From CAYRMV01 sp964425255 (GTDB lineage Bacteria; Bacteroidota; Bacteroidia; Flavobacteriales_D; Crocinitomicaceae), in NCBI GenBank assembly GCA_964425255.1, contig CAYRMV010000021.1:1-31978 (forward strand): DNA of 31,978 bases, read 5' to 3'. The notes beneath the pieces are model-generated. The model was not told the origin of the DNA. It searched no databases and saw nothing but the letters and a program-made list of their open reading frames with translations. A program made the translations under genes and the position numbers. This document shows positions 7,420 to 14,947 of the stretch, one piece after another (the stretch's first letter is position 1; each line of letters starts with the position of its first letter).

Positions 7420-8420
7420 ATTTCTCCTTTTATCAAGTTCACAAATGTAACAATTCCCACTGCTTTACCTTGTTTGTTTACAACAGGTAAATACGAAATA
7501 GGAAAACTACATTGTTTTATTAATCGTAACATCTCAATCACCGTTTGATTTTCAATAACCGTGACTGCATTTTTGTTGATCCAATCTGAAGCTGATAAAT
7601 CAGACAGGGAATCAATTTTTTGTAATAATCCTTTTCGCACATCTGCATTACTGATGAGTCCTTTCCAGTTATTTTCTTCGTCTACAACGAGACAAAAACC
7701 TAATTTTCCTTGTTCAATGCATTCCAACACCGATCGAAGTTGCACTTCATTTTCTTTTAAAACGGGTGCGTCTACTAACGGAATCATAAAATCATGGATT
7801 TGATAATGTGATTCCATTTCTCTTTTTGTCAAATTCATCAAAGCATGTCCGACACTAGGCGCATTAAACAAGTACGAACCTGAGACGGCACTAGAAACAC
7901 CAAGGTTGCGTAGGATAAAAGAAACTTCTCCATTAACACCTCCATCAACATGGATGGATTTGGATGGATATTTTGCTTTGAAGTTCCTGATTTTAGCAAA
8001 ATTAGTTGCGTCAAAAACGCCTCCGCTTTGACCAGGGATTGTCGCCATAATCAAAATAAAATCGAAGTTTGAAAAGGAGTCAAAAACGTCGATTGGGGTT
8101 GGTGTAATAACAGCTAATCCTTTTTTACCTGAAATATCGTTGGGTAATTCCCAGGAATGAGCAATGTTTTCAAATTGAAAAGTGACATATTCAACCGGAT
8201 TGGCACGAAGAAGATCATAATACTTTTCTGGTTCTTCGGTGATGATGTGCAAATCAATCGGAATGGATGTCCACGTTCGAATTTGTTGGATGTCATCGAA
8301 AACGCTTAAGTCATCGTTGCAATCAACGTGTAGTAAATCGACACCGTGGTTTTCCAAATCAAGAATAACTTCCTTCAAGGAGCGTTTTTTGTCACTGTAA
8401 ATCGAAGCAGAAATCTTCAT
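7416..8420 (-). CDS. Ribulose-phosphate 3-epimerase-like domain fused to a CBS pair
   Basis: A 334-residue protein with two parts. Residues 1-200 are a divergent Rpe-type TIM barrel. The four metal-binding positions are kept (H31 and D33 in LLHVD, H58 in DLHI, D159 in HVDGG), and D33 and D159 are the expected acid/base pair. The usual MDG becomes NDD (35-37), the usual NPGFGGQ loop becomes IPGQSGG (128-134), and the phosphate-site turn is SGSYLF (180-185). Residues about 206-334 are two CBS motifs (each with GLISNADV- or GIVTFVNL-type ends), which in other enzymes bind adenosyl nucleotides. CBS pairs are well known on arabinose-5-phosphate isomerase; on Rpe the arrangement is unusual. It is the first gene of the five-gene operon. 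The substrate may be ribulose 5-phosphate or another ketose phosphate. Confidence 0.87.
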   Translation of the reverse strand: MKISASIYSDKKRSLKEVILDLENHGVDLLHVDCNDDLSVFDDIQQIRTWTSIPIDLHIITEEPEKYYDLLRANPVEYVTFQFENIAHSWELPNDISGKKGLAVITPTPIDVFDSFSNFDFILIMATIPGQSGGVFDATNFAKIRNFKAKYPSKSIHVDGGVNGEVSFILRNLGVSSAVSGSYLFNAPSVGHALMNLTKREMESHYQIHDFMIPLVDAPVLKENEVQLRSVLECIEQGKLGFCLVVDEENNWKGLISNADVRKGLLQKIDSLSDLSASDWINKNAVTVIENQTVIEMLRLIKQCSFPISYLPVVNKQGKAVGIVTFVNLIKGEI

Positions 8421-8522
8421 GTTAAACTGTTCATTTATTTGATTTCGATTGGAGTTTTCTAGCTAAACTTTCTTTGATTAACAGATTACACACGATTGAA
8501 TGAAATCAATTTATAAAGGTTG

Positions 8523-8530
8523 TAAAGATA
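8523..8530 (-). promoter_or_regulatory. Possible -7 box for the Rpe-CBS operon
   Basis: On the minus strand TATCTTTA (seven of eight consensus positions) lies 102 bases before the ATG at 8420, with a TTTG 16 bases upstream of it. The long leader would be unusual for this window. The rest of the 237-base gap (8421-8657) shows nothing else I can name. Confidence 0.3.
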
Positions 8531-8657
8531 CACATTTCGGATGAAGCAAATTACACGCTTTTGTCAATTTTACTAACATATAATTGAAATAGAGCGCATC
8601 AATCAAACTTTACCGATTTAGATACGAATGATCTTTTTATATTTTCATTTAAACAGA

Positions 8658-10256
8658 CTAGTTTTCCTGTTTTTCGAAGTGAATTCGGTAAAAAGAGAGG
8701 TGTTTGTAAGAACCTACTTTTTGAAAAAATCCATTCTCTTCGAATTGCTTGATTACTTTTGATGGATAATTGACAACCGCATATTTTACACGCGCATTTT
8801 TCCATCGTTCGATATGGATGGGAATGTTATTTTCAAAGTTTCTCGAGTCAGATATTCCTTTTTGATCCATGAGAGAAAGAGAAATATTTGGACTTTCGTC
8901 GGAAATGACCACCGTTCGATCCGTTCGTTTGATACCGCATTTTCGCAATGCAGGTGTGACGGTTTCAAAATCAATCATTTCTTCATCGTAAACAAAATGC
9001 ATCCATTTCCAGAGACCAATTTCTTTTTCATTCAAAAACAAGGTGGTTAAACCATAGATTTTTTTGTTGTACTTGATTCGAGTTTTGGTGCTAGTATATA
9101 GTAAACCTTGTACTAAAATGAGACAGATAAAAACGGAAGAGATTATTTTGATTGGTTTTGGGAATGTACGATTTTTAAACCATTCATAAAAAAGTAGAGC
9201 AACAATGGGAATGAGTTGATAAAACTCAATCATGTAATAATCGTGCACATGGAAATTTGCAAAAAACAAGATAAAATAAAGTCCAATTTGAAGGAGGAGA
9301 AAAAGTAAAACATACACCAAAAAGCGATTTAATCTTCGGATGTTGAGTAATACAATGAACAGAGCGAGAAGAACAAAAATCAGCACCCAAGTAGAAAAGA
9401 TATCGGGTACAATACGCATGACAAATGAATCCCAAATTTCTGCTGGATTTTCTGTTTTCCAGTAGGGAAGAGGTTGTGCTAAAAATAAGCCCGAAGCCTC
9501 TCTTAAATTATACGCTTTGGAAAAATTAATCCAAACAATAGCAGTAAATACGGGAATCAAGGTGATTAAAGCTACTTGCCAAAATTTGAATTGAAGAAGT
9601 GGTCGATTCTCTTTTTTGAGCCACATTAAAAGCCAAGCACCTGCAAATGCAAAAAGTCCAATCAACATGCTGACACGAAGAAGCCCAGCTAGAGAAAAGG
9701 CACAAATTGCCAGGATAATCCATTTGTATTTTTGGTTCAGATAATATGAATAAAGGAAAAACCATCCCATAATAATCAGCGAAAATGCTGGAATAGTGGG
9801 GGTTGTTGTGTTAGAGTAAAACAAAATGATTGGGGAGACGAGTAAGGTAAGTGTTGTCAAAAAAGCAGTTAATCGGCTATTTGTGAAAGACGATATTCCT
9901 CGAAAAAGTAGCGTAATGGCAAGAAAGAAAAAAGAAAAGTGAAACAACCGAGCAACGAGAATGGAAGGAGTTCCAAAAAATTGCCACAATTTCGCATCTA
10001 CAAAATATAAAATGGGAAATTCACCAACTGCTTTGCCTTCTCTGTTTCCAGTGAAATGAACTTTCGGTTCTAATAGAGGTGTGTTTTCATGGTAATAATT
10101 TACAGCCATCGAATATCCATCACATTGTCTCCATTGATGAAGCGATCGTGGTGGAAGTTCAAAGACTTTGAAAAAATCTGCTAATTGAAAAACAAGTAAA
10201 AAGAGGATGATTACTAAAAAGAAATCTATTCCTCTTTGTTGGGAAATTCTATTCAT
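8658..10256 (-). CDS. GT39-like polytopic membrane glycosyltransferase
   Basis: A 532-residue protein with many transmembrane helices from residue 12 to about 400 and a soluble C-terminal part of about 120 residues. After the first helix comes LHQWRQCDGYSMAVNYY, the acidic-residue loop of the PMT/ArnT-like glycosyltransferases found next to dolichol-phosphate-mannose-synthase-type enzymes. Such enzymes take a sugar from a polyprenyl-phosphate donor and act on the periplasmic face. Its ATG overlaps the stop of the GT2 gene by eight bases, so the two are one operon and GT2 probably supplies the lipid-linked donor. The acceptor (glycan, lipid A or protein) cannot be told. Confidence 0.82.
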   Translation of the reverse strand: MNRISQQRGIDFFLVIILFLLVFQLADFFKVFELPPRSLHQWRQCDGYSMAVNYYHENTPLLEPKVHFTGNREGKAVGEFPILYFVDAKLWQFFGTPSILVARLFHFSFFFLAITLLFRGISSFTNSRLTAFLTTLTLLVSPIILFYSNTTTPTIPAFSLIIMGWFFLYSYYLNQKYKWIILAICAFSLAGLLRVSMLIGLFAFAGAWLLMWLKKENRPLLQFKFWQVALITLIPVFTAIVWINFSKAYNLREASGLFLAQPLPYWKTENPAEIWDSFVMRIVPDIFSTWVLIFVLLALFIVLLNIRRLNRFLVYVLLFLLLQIGLYFILFFANFHVHDYYMIEFYQLIPIVALLFYEWFKNRTFPKPIKIISSVFICLILVQGLLYTSTKTRIKYNKKIYGLTTLFLNEKEIGLWKWMHFVYDEEMIDFETVTPALRKCGIKRTDRTVVISDESPNISLSLMDQKGISDSRNFENNIPIHIERWKNARVKYAVVNYPSKVIKQFEENGFFQKVGSYKHLSFYRIHFEKQEN

Positions 10257-11220
10257 TTTCGTTCGAACTTGTATTTTTCGGTAAGTTGGTTTCAGAAATC
10301 ATGTACAATGGTCGGTTAAGCGTGTTTCGATTGATTCGACTGATGTATTCACCGATAACGCCCACGGAAATAAGTTGAATTCCTCCGAAAAAAGTCAAAC
10401 TAACCATAAGAGAAGTCCAACCAGTGATCGTTTGTTTCAAAAAATAATGGGCATAAATCGCGTAGCCAATGAGAATGATTGCGAACATCGAAATAAGAAT
10501 TCCAAGTCGGCTGACGAAAAGCAAAGGTTTGTCTGAGAATCCTGTAATTCCATCCATAGCCAAACGAAGCATTTTTCCGATAGTATAACCCGTTGTACCA
10601 TGTTTGCGTTCGTCTCGATCATAAAGCACACTTGTTTGGCGAAAACCTAACCAAGCGATTTGCCCGCGTAAAAATTTATTTTTTTCAGGCATTTGTTTGA
10701 GTCCTTCCACAATTTTTCGATCGATTAAACGAAAATCTCCTGTATCCAAAGGGATAGGAAAATCCGTTAAACGTTTTAGAATGCGATAGAACCATTTTGC
10801 TGTGATTTTTTTAAACCAACTTTCTCCTTTTCGTTGTCGGCGTTGTGCATAAACCACTTCAAATCCTTCTTGGTGTTTGGCATACATTTCAGCAATCAAT
10901 TCTGGTGGATCTTGTAAATCTCCATCAATAATGACTACTGCTTTTCCATTTGAAGCGTCGAGACCAGCGCTTACAGCAATTTGATGACCAAAATTTCGAC
11001 TTAAATCGATGTAAAAAGCATTTGTTTCGTGTTGAAGTTCGGAACGTAAAACAAGAAGTGATTCATCTTTGCTACCATCATTCACAAAAATAAGTTCATA
11101 ATTGGGTGTTATTCTTGAAACAGTTTCTTTCAAACGTCGAATCAATTCGGGAATGATTTTCGCTTCATTGTAAATGGGAATAACGACTGAAATATCTTTG
11201 TTGTTTGGAATAGAATTCAT
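10249..11220 (-). CDS. Polyprenyl-phosphate glycosyltransferase, GT2 family (DPM1/GtrB type)
   Basis: A 323-residue GT-A enzyme transferring a sugar from a nucleotide donor to a polyprenyl phosphate on the cytoplasmic face. It opens with ISVVIPIYNEAKIIPEL (10-26), then FVNDGSKD, then the metal-binding DGDLQDPPEL (99-108), and the DTGDFRLIDRKIV segment of this subfamily. Two C-terminal transmembrane helices fall at about 232-255 and 265-290, as in GtrB. It overlaps the downstream GT39-like gene by eight bases, and a second GT39-like gene diverges 113 bases upstream. The -7 box TACTTTTG at 11248-11241 gives a short leader of about 15 bases. Confidence 0.92.
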   Translation of the reverse strand: MNSIPNNKDISVVIPIYNEAKIIPELIRRLKETVSRITPNYELIFVNDGSKDESLLVLRSELQHETNAFYIDLSRNFGHQIAVSAGLDASNGKAVVIIDGDLQDPPELIAEMYAKHQEGFEVVYAQRRQRKGESWFKKITAKWFYRILKRLTDFPIPLDTGDFRLIDRKIVEGLKQMPEKNKFLRGQIAWLGFRQTSVLYDRDERKHGTTGYTIGKMLRLAMDGITGFSDKPLLFVSRLGILISMFAIILIGYAIYAHYFLKQTITGWTSLMVSLTFFGGIQLISVGVIGEYISRINRNTLNRPLYMISETNLPKNTSSNENE

Positions 11221-11224
11221 CTCT

Positions 11225-11232
11225 TATCTTTG
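11225..11232 (+). promoter_or_regulatory. Possible -7 box for the divergent GT39-like gene
   Basis: TATCTTTG is a full consensus match, with TTTG 17 bases upstream. It lies 101 bases before the ATG at 11334 and inside the leader of the opposing GT2 transcript, so the two promoters would overlap. Confidence 0.35.
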
Positions 11233-11240
11233 TTCAAATT

Positions 11241-11248
11241 CAAAAGTA
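11241..11248 (-). promoter_or_regulatory. -7 promoter box of the GT2-GT39 operon
   Basis: On the minus strand TACTTTTG matches all fixed positions of TAnnTTTG and stands 20 bases before the ATG at 11220. No well-placed -33 TTG is seen. Confidence 0.5.
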
Positions 11249-11333
11249 CATTTTTTTGCGTGTTTTTCATCTATTTTACTTTGAAAACGAAATTTTGAAT
11301 TTTTTATTTGATTGAATTTCACATGTTAATTAT

Positions 11334-12788
11334 ATGATTGGACAAAACAAAAAATATCAAGTATTACTTTATTTATTGTTGATTGGTTTGATGTATCAGC
11401 CTATTTTTGGTCATTTATCTACTTTGTGTATTCAGCTTTGGGATGAGTCTCGGTTGGCCGTAAACGCTTACGAAATGAGCAAAAATCATCAGTTTTGGGT
11501 AACCTATTATGATGGTCAACCTGATATGTGGAATACCAAACCTCCCTTGATGATTTGGTTGCAGGTACTATTTATTCAATTTTTGGGTTATTCCGAGTTA
11601 GCAATTCGAATGCCGTCTGCTTTGGCAACTCTGGCAACTCTGTGGATAGTTTATCGATTTTCTTCACGTTATTTTGGGCGCAAAATATATGGTGTTTTTG
11701 CACTTTTGGTTTTGTTAACTTCTACTGGGTATGTTACGATTCACGGGACAAGAACGGGAGATTACGATGCTTTGTTAACCTTCTTTACAACATGGTATGT
11801 GTTCAGCTTTTTTGCTTTTTTCCAGACCAATAAAGGGAAATATTTGATCTTGTTTTTTGTTGGAATTACGCTTGCCGTATTGACAAAAAGTGTAAGTGGA
11901 TTCTTTTTTGTCCCGCCTTTATTGATTTATGTACTTGTATCTAAAAAAAGAAGGTCTATTTTTCGAAAAACGCCATTTTATCTTGGGGTCATTGGGACAC
12001 TTTCTCTTATTTTTGGGTATTATTTTTTGAGAGAAAGCTATAATCCCGGTTACATACAAGCGGTTTTTGAAAATGAGTTAGGAGGAAGGTTCTTACATGT
12101 TCCCGAGGAATTGCAGACAAGTTTTTGGATGTATATCGAAAATCTTTTAGGAAAGAGTTATGGCTATTGGTTTTCTTTTTTACTGGTTGGATTCGTTTTA
12201 GCTTTTTATCAAAAAGAGGAAAAAATTAAACAGCTTGGAAAATTTCTTTTACTCCTGATTATGCTTTTTCTTTTGATAATTTCTGTATCAAAAACACGCT
12301 ATTTTTGGTATGATTTACCTTTGTATCCGTTGATGTCAATTGTTGTTTCCATTTCGATTGTTTATTTCTATGATTTTATCCAATCATTCGAATTTTTTCA
12401 AAAAACCTTGACAGTGAATGTTTTTCCCGTTTTATTTTCTCTTTTTTTGTTTTGGACTCCTTATCAAGAAATTTTAGATAAAACATACAAACCGAAAGAT
12501 CAATGGACTGAATTTGAACAAAATGAAATCGCTTATTTCCTGAGAAGTTACCAAGGAAAGGAACCTGTTTTTGTGAGTTATTTTGGGTATAATGCCCATT
12601 TCCAATGGTATGTTAAGCTGTTGAAAGAAAAAGGAGTTCAAGTTGATTTTGTAGATTACAAACAGTTGAAGGCAGGGCAGAAGGTGTACGTTTCACAAAA
12701 AATGGTTCGTTCGTATTTGCGAAAAAATCGAAGAGTCAACGAACTTGAATTGAAGCCGAACTTATATTATGTTACAATTCTCGAATAA
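11334..12788 (+). CDS. GT39/ArnT-like membrane glycosyltransferase
   Basis: A 484-residue polytopic protein. After the first helix (about 10-28) it has QLWDESRLAVNAYEM, the Asp-Glu loop of the PMT/ArnT superfamily, then NTKPPLMIWLQ (about 67-77) and GYSELAIRMPSAL, all typical of the PMT_2 family. Around ten further hydrophobic stretches follow, then a soluble tail of about 100 residues. It should move a sugar from a polyprenyl-phosphate donor to a periplasmic acceptor. The gene is divergent from the GT2/GT39 operon and probably uses the same or a similar lipid donor. The TerB-like gene follows after 47 bases on the same strand. Confidence 0.88.
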   Translation: MIGQNKKYQVLLYLLLIGLMYQPIFGHLSTLCIQLWDESRLAVNAYEMSKNHQFWVTYYDGQPDMWNTKPPLMIWLQVLFIQFLGYSELAIRMPSALATLATLWIVYRFSSRYFGRKIYGVFALLVLLTSTGYVTIHGTRTGDYDALLTFFTTWYVFSFFAFFQTNKGKYLILFFVGITLAVLTKSVSGFFFVPPLLIYVLVSKKRRSIFRKTPFYLGVIGTLSLIFGYYFLRESYNPGYIQAVFENELGGRFLHVPEELQTSFWMYIENLLGKSYGYWFSFLLVGFVLAFYQKEEKIKQLGKFLLLLIMLFLLIISVSKTRYFWYDLPLYPLMSIVVSISIVYFYDFIQSFEFFQKTLTVNVFPVLFSLFLFWTPYQEILDKTYKPKDQWTEFEQNEIAYFLRSYQGKEPVFVSYFGYNAHFQWYVKLLKEKGVQVDFVDYKQLKAGQKVYVSQKMVRSYLRKNRRVNELELKPNLYYVTILE

Positions 12789-12835
12789 GAAAAAATCAAA
12801 ACTTTAACTAAGTTTACCTAAAATTGAATTAGAAA

Positions 12836-13240
12836 ATGGAAAAAGAATACCAAGAAAAATTAAGCTTATTATCGGAATTGATCAAACTGGCTCGCGTTGA
12901 CGAACAAGTGAAAGAAATTGAATTTCAATTTTTGTTTGCAATCGCTATTCAACTTCAAGTCGAAAAAACGGATTTTGAAAAACTTTTTGATGAATACATT
13001 CAGTTTACACCACCGAAATTGGAATCAGATCGAATTTTACAATTTCAACGTTTGATTCTATTGATGCACATTGATTTAGATGTTCATCCGGAACAAATTA
13101 ACATGATAAAAGAACTCGGAATTAGAATGGGCTTGGCTCCTTCAGCAACGAATGAGATTCTTCGAACAATGAATGATTATCCAAACAAAATTGTTCCTGT
13201 TGATAAATTGATTCAACTTTTTCAAGTCCATCACAATTGA
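12836..13240 (+). CDS. Small TerB-like helical protein
   Basis: A 134-residue, all-helical, acidic protein without signal peptide or membrane segment. The pattern SELIKLARVDEQVKEIEFQF (13-32), with a second helical repeat around HIDLDVHPEQINMIKELGIR, resembles the TerB/DUF533-type helical bundle, where an acidic turn (VDEQVKEIE) and later glutamates sit in the core. TerB-domain proteins are linked to tellurite resistance and metal or stress sensing; standalone Bacteroidota members have no established job. No ter genes are nearby. The gene lies 47 bases after the GT39-like gene and 229 bases before the oxoamine synthase, with no obvious terminator between. Confidence 0.65.
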   Translation: MEKEYQEKLSLLSELIKLARVDEQVKEIEFQFLFAIAIQLQVEKTDFEKLFDEYIQFTPPKLESDRILQFQRLILLMHIDLDVHPEQINMIKELGIRMGLAPSATNEILRTMNDYPNKIVPVDKLIQLFQVHHN

Positions 13241-13363
13241 TTTTGACCAACTTATTTAGGTCTAGTTTTGTCGTTCATATTCTTGTGTTAAAAATCGAAA
13301 AGAGGAGAATAAATGATCTATTTTGTTTAAAATAATGTAGATAAGGTATGTATTCAATTTTAG

Positions 13364-13380
13364 CTGTTAATAAATAACAG
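13364..13380. promoter_or_regulatory. Inverted repeat upstream of the oxoamine synthase promoter
   Basis: CTGTTA-ATAAA-TAACAG is a perfect six-base inverted repeat ending eight bases before the expected -33 region of the promoter at 13413-13420. It could be an operator; nothing else supports this. Confidence 0.25.
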
Positions 13381-13412
13381 TTACATTCGCTTTACATTCC
13401 GTTAAAATCTCT

Positions 13413-13420
13413 TACTTTTG
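13413..13420 (+). promoter_or_regulatory. -7 promoter box of the oxoamine synthase gene
   Basis: TACTTTTG is a full match to TAnnTTTG and lies 49 bases before the ATG at 13470. A TTT sits 19 bases upstream in place of the -33 TTG. AGGAGG at 13451-13456, 13 bases before the ATG, is the strongest Shine-Dalgarno-like sequence I noticed in the window. Confidence 0.6.
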
Positions 13421-13469
13421 CAGACTGTAAACAACCAAATTGGATAACCAAGGAGGATAATTCCGAGAT

Positions 13470-14744
13470 ATGGCACAAGACATATTTGATAAAATTAAGA
13501 AAAACAGAGGTCCAATCGGACAATACTCGAAAGGAGTTCACGGATACTTTACGTTTCCAAAATTAGAAGGCGAATTAGGTAATCGAATGATTTTCCGTGG
13601 AAAAGAGTGCTTGATTTGGTCTTTGAACAACTACTTAGGTTTGGCAAATCATCCTGAAGTGCGTGAAGCAGATGCAAAAGCTGCAGAACAATACGGAATG
13701 GCTTACCCAATGGGTGCCCGCATGATGACAGGTCAAACAAGCGAGCATGAAAAATTAGAAAATGAATTGGCTGAATTCATGGGGAAAGAGGATGCGATCC
13801 TTTTGAACTTTGGATACCAAGGAATGGTTTCTGCAATTGATAGTTTGGTTGATCGTAACGATATCATTGTTTACGATAGCGAATCTCATGCATGTATTTT
13901 AGATGGTATGCGTTTGCACACGGGAAAGCGTTTTGTGTTCCAACACAATGACATGGAGAGCTTCGACAAGCAAATGAAAAATGCAACTGCATTGGCTGCT
14001 AAAACAGGTGGAGGAATCATGGTGATCACGGAAGGTGTTTTCGGGATGGCTGGAGACCAAGGAAAGTTGAAAGAAATCGTTGAATTCCGCCGCTCTGGAA
14101 AATATAATTTCCGTTTGTTTGTAGACGATGCTCATGGTTTTGGTACGCTTGGTGAAACAGGTCAAGGAGCAGGTGAAGCTCAAGGTGTTCAAGCAGAAAT
14201 CGATGTTTTGTTTGGAACTTTCGCTAAATCAATGGCTTCTATCGGTGGATTTATTTGTGCTGAAGAAAGTATCATCGAATATTTGCGTTACAACATGCGT
14301 TCTCAAATGTTTGCGAAAGCATTACCAATTACATTAACAATTGGTGCTCGTAAACGATTGGAATTATTGCGTACTCGTCCTGAATTGAAAAACAAATTGT
14401 GGGACATTACAAACGCACTACAAAATGGATTCCGTGATGCAGGATTTGACATCGGAGCTACGAATTCTCCAGTTACTCCAGTTTTCATGAAAGGATCATT
14501 GGCGGAAGCAACCAATTTAACGTTTGATTTACGTGAAAATTACAATATTTTCTGTTCGATTGTTATTTATCCAGTTGTTCCGAAAGATGTAATCATGTTG
14601 CGTATTATTCCTACAGCAGCTCACACAATGGACGACGTGAATTATACCATCGAAACATTCAAAAAATTGAAGTCAAAATTAGATTCAGGTGAATACAAAT
14701 CTGATCAATTGGCTGCTGTTGAAGTAGATAACAAGAAAGCATAA
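13470..14744 (+). CDS. PLP-dependent alpha-oxoamine synthase, serine palmitoyltransferase-like
   Basis: A 424-residue fold-type I PLP enzyme of the group that joins an amino acid to an acyl thioester with loss of CO2. Key residues: H140 stacking on the cofactor (DSESHACI), D220 and H222 in VDDAHGFGTLG, and the Schiff-base K253 in FGTFAKSMASIGGFI. The N-terminal SLNNYLGLANHPEV (51-64) and MGARMMTGQTSEHEKLE are typical. In Bacteroidota such proteins are usually serine palmitoyltransferases for sphingolipids, or cysteate acyltransferases for sulfonolipids. KAS-type partners are not in the window, and I cannot separate the two, nor fully exclude 2-amino-3-ketobutyrate ligase. The gene has its own promoter and a GAAA-loop terminator, so it looks monocistronic. 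Confidence 0.85.
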   Translation: MAQDIFDKIKKNRGPIGQYSKGVHGYFTFPKLEGELGNRMIFRGKECLIWSLNNYLGLANHPEVREADAKAAEQYGMAYPMGARMMTGQTSEHEKLENELAEFMGKEDAILLNFGYQGMVSAIDSLVDRNDIIVYDSESHACILDGMRLHTGKRFVFQHNDMESFDKQMKNATALAAKTGGGIMVITEGVFGMAGDQGKLKEIVEFRRSGKYNFRLFVDDAHGFGTLGETGQGAGEAQGVQAEIDVLFGTFAKSMASIGGFICAEESIIEYLRYNMRSQMFAKALPITLTIGARKRLELLRTRPELKNKLWDITNALQNGFRDAGFDIGATNSPVTPVFMKGSLAEATNLTFDLRENYNIFCSIVIYPVVPKDVIMLRIIPTAAHTMDDVNYTIETFKKLKSKLDSGEYKSDQLAAVEVDNKKA

Positions 14745-14770
14745 CTTGCTTTAAAATTGATAAAATCAAG

Positions 14771-14801
14771 CCGTTTATTCGAAAGAGTAAACGGTTTTTT
14801 T
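14771..14801 (+). terminator. Rho-independent terminator of the oxoamine synthase gene
   Basis: Ten-base-pair stem CCGTTTATTC/GAGTAAACGG (one T-G pair) closed by a GAAA tetraloop and followed by seven Ts, 26 bases after the stop. Confidence 0.9.
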
Positions 14802-14840
14802 GTTGTCTTTAATTTTCAAAAGTCAGCAATTGCAAGGGCG

Positions 14841-14869
14841 TAGCCGTTTCTAACGATTAAAAACGGCTA
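14841..14869. repeat. Second hairpin sharing the terminator stem sequence
   Basis: TAGCCGTTT (14841-14849) pairs with AAACGGCTA (14861-14869) around an 11-base loop. AGCCGTTT also begins the terminator at 14769, so the arms of the two hairpins can cross-pair. There is no T run on either strand, so it is not a simple terminator. Confidence 0.4.
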
Positions 14870-14935
14870 AGTTGATCGAACCATTTGCTTTTATCAATAT
14901 TTTTTTCTATTTTATAACTTCCTTCTCGAACTTCT

Positions 14936-14943
14936 TATCTTTG
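14936..14943 (+). promoter_or_regulatory. -7 box exactly 4 nt before the ATG (leaderless candidate)
   Basis: TATCTTTG is a full TAnnTTTG match followed by TTAC and then the ATG at 14948. Transcription should start at or next to the A of the start codon. Confidence 0.5.
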
Positions 14944-14947
14944 TTAC

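Noticed and set aside
11193..11200. A further TATCTTTG promoter box
   Set aside because: It lies inside the GT2 coding sequence (KDIS codons, complementary strand) and too far from the next plus-strand gene to count.
13899..14192. Open frame of about 97 codons on the minus strand
   Set aside because: It lies fully inside the oxoamine synthase gene, whose motifs are intact, and the frame shows no recognisable domain or start signal.
14841..14869. Hairpin as a second intrinsic terminator
   Set aside because: No T run follows on either strand; listed as a repeat instead.
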